From Rarobacter incanus (GTDB lineage Bacteria; Actinomycetota; Actinomycetes; Actinomycetales; Cellulomonadaceae): a stretch of DNA of 64,000 nucleotides. Under the pieces are notes generated by a model, which ran no database searches, was not told the origin of the DNA, and saw nothing but the letters and a program-made list of their open reading frames with translations. Location: NCBI RefSeq assembly GCF_006715765.1, contig NZ_VFNV01000001.1, forward strand, positions 2,418,001-2,482,000, given 5' to 3'. Made by a program: the position numbers and the translations under genes. Shown here piece after piece: positions 58,433-64,000 of this stretch (the stretch's first letter is position 1; each line of letters starts with the position of its first letter).

Positions 58433-60115
58433 GTGGCTGAGTTCATTTATTCGATGTACAAGGCGCGCAAGGCGCACGGCGACAAGGTCATCTTGGATGA
58501 TGTGTCGCTGAACTTCCTGCCCGGCGCGAAGATTGGTGTCGTTGGCCCGAACGGTGCGGGTAAGTCCACGATCCTGAAGATTATGGCGGGGCTGGACACG
58601 CCCTCGAACGGTGAGGCCCGCCTCTCGCCCGGCTTCACCGTGGGGATCTTGCAACAGGAGCCCCCGCTCAACGACGACAAGACGGTGCTTGGCAACGTCG
58701 AAGAGGGCGTCGCGGAGATCAAGGCAAAGGTCGACCGCTACAACGAGATTTCCGCGCTCATGGCGGACCCCGACGCGGACTTCGACGCGCTGCTGGCCGA
58801 AATGGGCGTGCTGCAAGAAGAAATCGACGCGGCCAACGCCTGGGACCTGGACAGCCAACTCGAGCAGGCAATGGACGCGCTGCGGTGCCCGCCGCCCGAG
58901 GCGGATGTGAAGGTGCTGTCCGGGGGTGAACGTCGCCGGGTCGCGCTGTGTAAGTTGCTGCTGGAAAAGCCTGACCTGCTGCTGCTCGACGAGCCCACGA
59001 ACCACCTGGACGCAGAAAGCGTGCTGTGGTTGGAGCAACACCTGGCAACCTACCCCGGCGCCGTCCTGGCGGTTACCCACGACCGTTACTTCCTGGACCA
59101 CGTCGCGGAGTGGATCTGTGAGGTCGACCGCGGGCGCCTGTACCCGTATGAGGGCAACTACTCGACGTACCTCGAAAAGAAGCGCGCCCGTCTCGAAGTG
59201 CAGGGCAAAAAGGACGCGAAGCTGGCCAAGCGTCTCGCCGAAGAGCTTGACTGGGTGCGCCAGAGCGCCAAGGGACGCCAGGCCAAGTCGAAGGCGCGCT
59301 TGCAACGCTACGAGGAGATGGCGGCCGAGGCGGAGCGCACACGCAAACTCGACTTCGAAGAGATCCAGATTCCGGCCGGTCCGCGCCTGGGCAACGTCGT
59401 CTTGGAAGCAACCGATCTAGAAAAGGGTTTCGGTGACCGCAAGCTCATCGATCACCTCAGCTTTACGCTCCCGCGCAACGGCATCGTGGGCGTGATTGGC
59501 CCCAACGGTGTGGGTAAGACGACGCTGTTCAAGACGATCGTGGGTTTGGAACCGCTGGACGCCGGAACGCTGAAGGTCGGGGAAACGGTCAAAATCTCCT
59601 ACGTGGACCAGTCGCGCGGCGGCATCGACCCCAAGAAGACCCTGTGGGAGGTTGTCTCCGACGGCTTGGACTTCATCAAGGTTGGTAATGTCGAAATCCC
59701 ATCGCGCGCCTACGTTGCGTCGTTCGGGTTCAAGGGCCCGGACCAGCAAAAGCCCGCGGGAGTGCTCTCGGGTGGGGAGCGCAACCGCCTCAACCTGGCG
59801 CTCACGCTCAAGCAGGGCGGCAACCTGTTGCTGCTCGACGAGCCGACCAACGACCTGGACGTCGAGACGCTCGGCTCGCTGGAAAACGCGTTGCTGGAGT
59901 TCCCCGGCTGCGCCGTCGTCGTCAGCCACGACCGGTGGTTCCTGGACAGGGTCGCAACCCACATCCTCGCCTACGAAGGAACGGAAGAGAACCCGTCGAA
60001 TTGGTACTGGTTCGAAGGTAACTTCGCCTCGTATGAAGAGAACAAGGTAGAGCGGCTCGGCGCGGACGCGGCGCGTCCTCACCGCGTCACGTACCGCAAG
60101 CTCACGCGGGACTAA
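58433..60115 (+). CDS. ettA: EttA, ABC-F translation factor
   Basis: The 560-residue protein starts with GTG and has two ABC domains: first GPNGAGKST (about 35-43), LSGGERRRVALC and LLLLDEPTNHLDAES; second GPNGVGKTT, LSGGERNRLNLAL and LLLLDEPTNDLDVET. The linker between them has the basic, helical tRNA-interaction motif. Length equals E. coli EttA (555). It binds the ribosomal E site and gates the first peptide bond according to ADP/ATP ratio. A strong terminator follows. Confidence 0.95.
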   Translation: MAEFIYSMYKARKAHGDKVILDDVSLNFLPGAKIGVVGPNGAGKSTILKIMAGLDTPSNGEARLSPGFTVGILQQEPPLNDDKTVLGNVEEGVAEIKAKVDRYNEISALMADPDADFDALLAEMGVLQEEIDAANAWDLDSQLEQAMDALRCPPPEADVKVLSGGERRRVALCKLLLEKPDLLLLDEPTNHLDAESVLWLEQHLATYPGAVLAVTHDRYFLDHVAEWICEVDRGRLYPYEGNYSTYLEKKRARLEVQGKKDAKLAKRLAEELDWVRQSAKGRQAKSKARLQRYEEMAAEAERTRKLDFEEIQIPAGPRLGNVVLEATDLEKGFGDRKLIDHLSFTLPRNGIVGVIGPNGVGKTTLFKTIVGLEPLDAGTLKVGETVKISYVDQSRGGIDPKKTLWEVVSDGLDFIKVGNVEIPSRAYVASFGFKGPDQQKPAGVLSGGERNRLNLALTLKQGGNLLLLDEPTNDLDVETLGSLENALLEFPGCAVVVSHDRWFLDRVATHILAYEGTEENPSNWYWFEGNFASYEENKVERLGADAARPHRVTYRKLTRD

Positions 60116-60125
60116 TTACACCGAC

Positions 60126-60161
60126 AAGCGGCCAGGCACCCACTCGGGTGCCTGGCCGCTT
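60126..60161. terminator. ettA terminator
   Basis: A perfect 16-bp stem (60126-60141 and 60146-60161) with loop ACTC starts 10 bases after the ettA stop. No T-run. Confidence 0.85.
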
Positions 60162-60193
60162 CACTGGCATCATCAAGGGATCAGATAACAGCC

Positions 60194-60634
60194 ATGCCTA
60201 CCGTCACCGTAGAGATACCGATCCGTTGGGGCGACCTTGACCCATACGGGCACGTCAACAACGTTGCCATGTTCTCGTTGTTAGAAGAGGCGCGCATTGC
60301 GGTGTTCTGGCACGGGAAGGCCGGCAGTCCCGTACGCATCGGTGCGGGGGTGGCAGGTGACACGGCGACGCTGGTCGCCGCGCACCACATCGAATACCTG
60401 CGGCCCTTGCTGCACAGCGATAAGCCCGCTAGCGTCACGCTCTGGGTCTCGAAGATCGGCGGCGCGAGCTTCGACATCGACTACCTGGTCAGCGACGGCG
60501 AACAGATCTGCACGCGGGCGCGCACAACCCTGGTGCTGGCGGACCCGGCAACCAACAAACCGCGCCGCATGACCAAAGACGAGCAGCGCGAGTTGCGACG
60601 GCTCAGCGACGAGCCGCTCCAGTTCCGGCGCTAG
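60194..60634 (+). CDS. Acyl-CoA thioesterase, 4-hydroxybenzoyl-CoA-thioesterase-like hotdog
   Basis: The 146-residue protein has the hotdog active-site pattern RWGDLDPYGHVNNVAMFSLLEEARI with the catalytic Asp, and HHIEYLRPLL and FDIDYLVSDGEQICTRARTTLVL strands. It cleaves acyl-CoA or acyl-ACP thioesters of unknown chain. It sits convergent to another thioesterase gene (tesB) with a small repeat between them. Confidence 0.88.
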   Translation: MPTVTVEIPIRWGDLDPYGHVNNVAMFSLLEEARIAVFWHGKAGSPVRIGAGVAGDTATLVAAHHIEYLRPLLHSDKPASVTLWVSKIGGASFDIDYLVSDGEQICTRARTTLVLADPATNKPRRMTKDEQRELRRLSDEPLQFRR

Positions 60635-60647
60635 TCGTCGGTGGCGG

Positions 60648-60707
60648 CCCCACCATCGCGCCGCGCGCCTAACCTCCGACCCCACCATCGCGCCGCGCGG
60701 ATAACCG
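60648..60707. repeat. 32-bp tandem repeat between two thioesterase genes
   Basis: CCCCACCATCGCGCCGCGCG occurs at 60648-60667 and 60680-60699, each within a 32-bp unit, followed by a third partial start (CCCCAC). The repeats lie in the gap between the stops of the two convergent genes. Confidence 0.8.
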
Positions 60708-60734
60708 CCGACCCCACGGCCACTACCGGCGTCG

Positions 60735-61670
60735 CTATCGGGGAACCCGGATCATGCCCTCCTGCGACAGCGTGGCTACATGCGTCCCGTCGGCAGCGAA
60801 AACCCGTGCGGTCGAAAGCCCGCGCGAACCACCAGCGGAAACCGCCGAGATGTCGAACAGCAACCATTCGTCGATCCGCACATCGCGGTGCCACCACATC
60901 GCGTGGTCGATGCTCGCGACATTCAGACCGGGTGTGAGCCAGCACAGGCCCGCGCCGCGCAGCACTGGTTCCAATACCAACTGGTCGCAGGCATAGGCCA
61001 AAGCGGCGCGATGCATCAGCTGACTCACGTCGGCCGGCCCCTTCGCGCGCAGCCACACGCGCTGGCGCGGCGTGCGCTGCGGGTCCGGGCGCAGGAAAAG
61101 GGGCTGTTCGACGTGGCGGATATCGAAGGGAGAATCGGTGCCCCAGAATGCCGCAGCGGGGTGATCAATGCCCGCCAGGTGATCGGTGGCCGACGGCAGC
61201 GATTCCGGATCGGGTGCGTCCGGCATTGTCGCCGCCAGCTCGATCCCGGGCTGGTCCAGTTGGAAGGACGTAATCATCGAAAGGATCGGTTCGCCGTCTT
61301 GGTAGGCGTGGGTGCGGCGCGCCGAGAACGACTTCCCGTCCCGCAGGACCTCGACGCCGAAACGCAGCGGCGTCTCAATCGAACCGGCCCGCATGAAGTA
61401 CCCGTGCAGGGAGTGCGGCAGGCGCTCGCTGCCCACGGTTGCCCCGGCCGCCAGCAACGATTGCGCCAAGACCTGCCCGCCATAGACACGCCCCGTCGGC
61501 TGGTGCAAGGAGGTCCCGCCGAACACATCGGAGTCGGCGTGGCGCCCATCGCGGGCCAGCGATGGCGCCAGCGTCAGCACCTTCCACATCTGTTCCAAAG
61601 GCGCCACCTTGGAACCAGCAACCCCGCCGGCAGCTTCGAGAGGACCAGAATCGCTACCAGGCACGGACAT
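60735..61670 (-). CDS. tesB: Acyl-CoA thioesterase II
   Basis: ATG 61670 has GGAGG 7 bases upstream and gives 311 residues; the longer frame from 61841 overlaps the globin gene far more. Double-hotdog patterns: DVFGGTSLHQPTGRVYGGQVLAQSLLAAG, LHSLHGYFMRAGS, ALAYACDQLVLEPVL (catalytic Asp), SIDHAMWWHRDVRIDEWLL and GGSRGLSTARVF...ATLSQEGMIR (catalytic Thr and Gln). Hydrolyses medium- to long-chain acyl-CoA. Its first 17 bp overlap the globin gene end, so both are co-transcribed. Confidence 0.93.
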   Translation of the reverse strand: MSVPGSDSGPLEAAGGVAGSKVAPLEQMWKVLTLAPSLARDGRHADSDVFGGTSLHQPTGRVYGGQVLAQSLLAAGATVGSERLPHSLHGYFMRAGSIETPLRFGVEVLRDGKSFSARRTHAYQDGEPILSMITSFQLDQPGIELAATMPDAPDPESLPSATDHLAGIDHPAAAFWGTDSPFDIRHVEQPLFLRPDPQRTPRQRVWLRAKGPADVSQLMHRAALAYACDQLVLEPVLRGAGLCWLTPGLNVASIDHAMWWHRDVRIDEWLLFDISAVSAGGSRGLSTARVFAADGTHVATLSQEGMIRVPR

Positions 61671-62103
61671 CTGTGACACCTCCAGGGATCCGGCGGACCG
61701 AATCGTCGAATGAATTAAGCAGTGAATGGGCCGCGCGCTCCATGTAATCCCACAGCACCGTCCGATCGGCCACCGACAGATCGGCCGCGTCGACCGCAGC
61801 GCGCATGTGGGTAAGCCAACGGTCGCGGGCGTCCTCGTCAATTCGATACGGGCTGTGCCGCATGCGCAACCGCGGGTGCCCGCGTTCCTGGGAATACGTC
61901 CCGGGCCCGCCCCAGTACTGCGTTAGGAACATCGTGAGGCGCCGCGCTGCGGGCTCCAGATCAGCTTCCGGATACATGGGACGCAGGACGGGATCAGCGC
62001 TGACGCCTTCGTAGAACTTTCGCACCAATTCTTCGAAGAAGGGCGCGCCCCCGACTTTCTCGAAAAAGGTGGGAGGATCGGTTGGCGCCGCGGTGTTACT
62101 CAT
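61654..62103 (-). CDS. glbO: Truncated haemoglobin, group II (trHbO-like)
   Basis: ATG 62103 (MSNTAAPTDPPTFF) gives 149 residues. The 2-on-2 globin pattern is clear: FFEKVGGAPFFEELVRKFYEGVSADPVLRPMYPE, LTMFLTQYWGGPGTYSQERGHPRLRMRHSPY (proximal His) and WLTHMRAAVD. Similar proteins in mycobacteria bind O2 and NO and are membrane-associated. Overlaps tesB by 17 bp. Confidence 0.92.
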   Translation of the reverse strand: MSNTAAPTDPPTFFEKVGGAPFFEELVRKFYEGVSADPVLRPMYPEADLEPAARRLTMFLTQYWGGPGTYSQERGHPRLRMRHSPYRIDEDARDRWLTHMRAAVDAADLSVADRTVLWDYMERAAHSLLNSFDDSVRRIPGGVTDVRAW

Positions 62104-62210
62104 CGCTCCATTATCGCCGATCGGCCGCGCTTTAGCCCGAGAACCCCACAGGCCCCGGTGCAAACAACACCCGCCGACGAGCGCCCCGCCCCCCGCACGG
62201 CTTCCGCCCC

Positions 62211-63218
62211 TTACGAAAGCAACCCCTTGGGGACGTCCGGGGCGAGCGGGATGGAACGTTTTTCTATTTCGCCGCGCACGGCGTCGCGCAGGGCCGCGGT
62301 CACATCCGCCATCCGGTTCGAATCCGTGCGCACCGAAACACGCACGGTGAGTGATTGCGAGGTCATCGCCTCGATACCGCCCACGGTGGGTTCACCCTGG
62401 AGGCTATCCGCCAGGACCTCGTCGTGCCGGATCCTGTCGGCCGCAGCTAGTAGTGCATCGTGCAGCTGGCCCATGTCGCAGTCGAACGCCACCCGCACGG
62501 GAACCGATGCGCGCGACCATCCCTGCGTCTGGTTGCCGACCTTCAGGATTTCGCCGTTGCGCAGCGTCCACATGACGCCGTCGGCGTCGCGAATGCGCGT
62601 CACCCGCAACGCGACCGATTCAACCGTGCCGGTCACATCGCCGATATACACGGTGTCGCCGACGCCGAACTGGTCTTCTAGCAGCAAGAAAATTCCGGAC
62701 AGGAAGTCCTTGACGAGCGTCTGGGCCCCGAAACCAAGGGCCACGCCCGCGATGCCGGCGGACGCGACCAGCGGCGCGATGTTGACCCCGATCCGGTCCA
62801 AAATCATCAGCGTCGCGATCGTCACGACGGTCAGCGTGGCGGCAGAACGCAATACCGTCGCCACCGTGCGGGCGCGCTGTTCGCGCCTGGGATTGTTGAA
62901 CATCTCGGGGCGCACCAGTGCGTCCGGCAGCTCTCGTCGCGCCAGCGCCTCGGCTTTCCGCGTCCCGCGGATGATACGTTCGGTGGTCGTCTTGATGAGG
63001 CGACGCAGCAGCGCAAGTGTGATGATCGACACAACGAGGATCGTTACGATGTGTGCGGGCACGCCCCAGAACCAGGCCCAAAAGCTCTCTACCCAAGCGG
63101 GGGACTGCGCGACACTCCACACCTGCGCTGCCGATTTTCCGTTGGTTTGCAAAGATTCTGGGGGTGCGGAAGCTAAGGTGTGGACATATATCGGTGTGTC
63201 TGCGCTCAAGGAGACCAT
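62211..63218 (-). CDS. mscS: MscS-type mechanosensitive ion channel
   Basis: With the start at 63218 the protein has 335 residues; ATG 63260 (MATHPGSD) is an equal alternative, since AGGAG lies only one base from 63218. Three hydrophobic regions (HIVTILVVSIITLALLRRL, LRSAATLTVVTIATLMILDRIG, LVASAGIAGVALGFGAQTLVKDFLSGIFLLLEDQFGVGD) give the pore helix with Gly/Ala ridges. A beta domain (VYIGDVTGTVESVALRVTRIRD) and C-terminal alpha-beta domain follow. Releases osmolytes on hypo-osmotic shock. Divergent from malQ. Confidence 0.92.
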   Translation of the reverse strand: MVSLSADTPIYVHTLASAPPESLQTNGKSAAQVWSVAQSPAWVESFWAWFWGVPAHIVTILVVSIITLALLRRLIKTTTERIIRGTRKAEALARRELPDALVRPEMFNNPRREQRARTVATVLRSAATLTVVTIATLMILDRIGVNIAPLVASAGIAGVALGFGAQTLVKDFLSGIFLLLEDQFGVGDTVYIGDVTGTVESVALRVTRIRDADGVMWTLRNGEILKVGNQTQGWSRASVPVRVAFDCDMGQLHDALLAAADRIRHDEVLADSLQGEPTVGGIEAMTSQSLTVRVSVRTDSNRMADVTAALRDAVRGEIEKRSIPLAPDVPKGLLS

Positions 63219-63348
63219 GCTCCTAAGGCTATCGGCATCGCTGCCCGGGTGCGTAGCCATGGAACGCGGGGTCGCTTGGGGCGGTGCGCGGCCGCAGATA
63301 TCTGGCAAAATTCGTGCTGTGGAGCCTTTCAACGCACCTGCCGAAACC

Positions 63349-64000
63349 ATGTCCGCCCCGCCCAGCGAGCGGCTGACGCACCTGGCCTCGCTATACGGGA
63401 TCCAAGACCGTCACCAGGGGCATTCGGGCTCAATAGAACGGGTGGGTGCCGGAACCCTCGTCGCCATCCTGGCGGCGATGGGAGTCAAGGCTGACACGCC
63501 GGCCGCCGTCGAGCACGCAATCGCCCAGGCGCAACTGCGCGCGTGGAATGCAATGATCGCGCCGACGACAGTCGTGCGGGAGGGCGAACCGAAGGACGTG
63601 TGGGTCCATGTGGCGCACGGCGCGCCCGCCCACCTTCACCTGGAAATCGAAGAAACCGGGGACAAGGTATTTCCGGTGCAACTCGATCGCTGGGTTGACC
63701 CCGTGGAGTTGTCCGGAACGCTCACCGGGAGGGCAACGTTTCAGATCCCCGCCGACCTGCCCGTCGGCTACCACACGATGGTTGCGCAGTCCGGCGACGT
63801 GATCAGCACCGGCACGTTGATCGTCGTCCCGCAGCGTGTCCCAGAACCGCCCACGCGGATGTGGGGCGTCATGGCGCAGCTGTATTCGATCCATTCGGCC
63901 CAGTCGTGGGGGGTGGGCGACTTCGCTGATCTTGGTGATCTTTGCCATCTCATGGCTCGCCGGCTCGGCGCCGATTTTGCGCTGATCAACCCGGTTCACG
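63349..64000 (+). CDS. malQ: 4-alpha-glucanotransferase (cut by right edge)
   Basis: The frame is open from ATG 63349 (or GTG 63319) to the window edge, 217 codons visible. The N-terminal domain (LTHLASLYGIQDRHQGHSGSIERVGAGTLVAILAAMGV, PADLPVGYHTMVAQSG) and the start of the GH77 barrel (MWGVMAQLYSIHSAQSWGVGDFADLGDLCHLM) match actinobacterial MalQ with its beta-sandwich extension. Amylomaltase for maltodextrin and glycogen use. The catalytic acids lie beyond the window. Confidence 0.93.
   Translation, partial: MSAPPSERLTHLASLYGIQDRHQGHSGSIERVGAGTLVAILAAMGVKADTPAAVEHAIAQAQLRAWNAMIAPTTVVREGEPKDVWVHVAHGAPAHLHLEIEETGDKVFPVQLDRWVDPVELSGTLTGRATFQIPADLPVGYHTMVAQSGDVISTGTLIVVPQRVPEPPTRMWGVMAQLYSIHSAQSWGVGDFADLGDLCHLMARRLGADFALINPVH

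Overview
The window comes from a high-GC Gram-positive bacterium (Actinomycetota). The host genes on the right (orn, map, trx, Fur/Zur regulator, ettA, tesB, truncated haemoglobin, mscS, malQ) and the actinobacterial mobile-element families on the left (SCO6880-like, DUF6112-like, DUF2637, MAB_1171c-like) support this. Actinomycetaceae or a neighbouring family is plausible, but the sequence alone does not settle it.

Positions 1 to about 53,400 are one large integrative and conjugative element (ICE). Its left end lies outside the window. Its right end is at the 3' end of a tRNA-His gene (53357-53433, minus strand), next to a large serine recombinase (51685-53421) whose reading frame runs into the tRNA. 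The backbone holds a MobF/TraA relaxase (cut by the left edge), a frameshifted C5 DNA methyltransferase, a four-gene control operon (XRE regulator, ImmA/IrrE protease, multi-pass MAB_1171c-like protein, broken alpha/beta hydrolase), and a long plus-strand maintenance and transfer region: ArdC-like, Prim-Pol, DUF2637, ParB-like, VirB8-like, cell-wall hydrolase, two pilin-like DUF6112 paralogues, VirB6-like, SCO6880-like, VirB4-like, VirD4-like and SSB.

Cargo is almost entirely on the minus strand. (1) A defence island (4004-22977) carries a complete type 1-like BREX operon, brxA-brxB-brxC-pglX-pglZ-brxL, with a membrane protein and an AlbA_2/Schlafen-like protein between pglX and pglZ. A SIR2 + HerA pair is joined to its 3' end by overlapping start and stop codons. 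brxL carries a C-terminal MIT_C (phospholipase-D-like) domain. (2) A TIGR02391/Ymh-type gene (34216-35082) sits between the two pilin-like paralogues. (3) An unrecognised gene with a C-terminal hydrophobic helix (38462-39679) sits between the SCO6880-like gene and its partner. (4) A Tn554-like three-gene recombinase module with a CmtR-like regulator and a P1B metal ATPase (about 42.2-47.8 kb) sits between the VirB4-like gene and the following transfer genes.

Non-coding signals include four phased TTGnGCATGCnCAA operators between the XRE regulator and the ArdC-like gene, a perfect 29-bp palindrome inside parB, a GCGCACCTG word recurring ahead of backbone gene blocks, a leaderless promoter with operator at cmtR, and a strongly folded leader ahead of the serine recombinase with two mutually exclusive pairings and a UUCG hairpin.

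From 53,530 to the right edge is ordinary chromosome with a second tRNA (Arg-TCT) and housekeeping genes, ending inside malQ.
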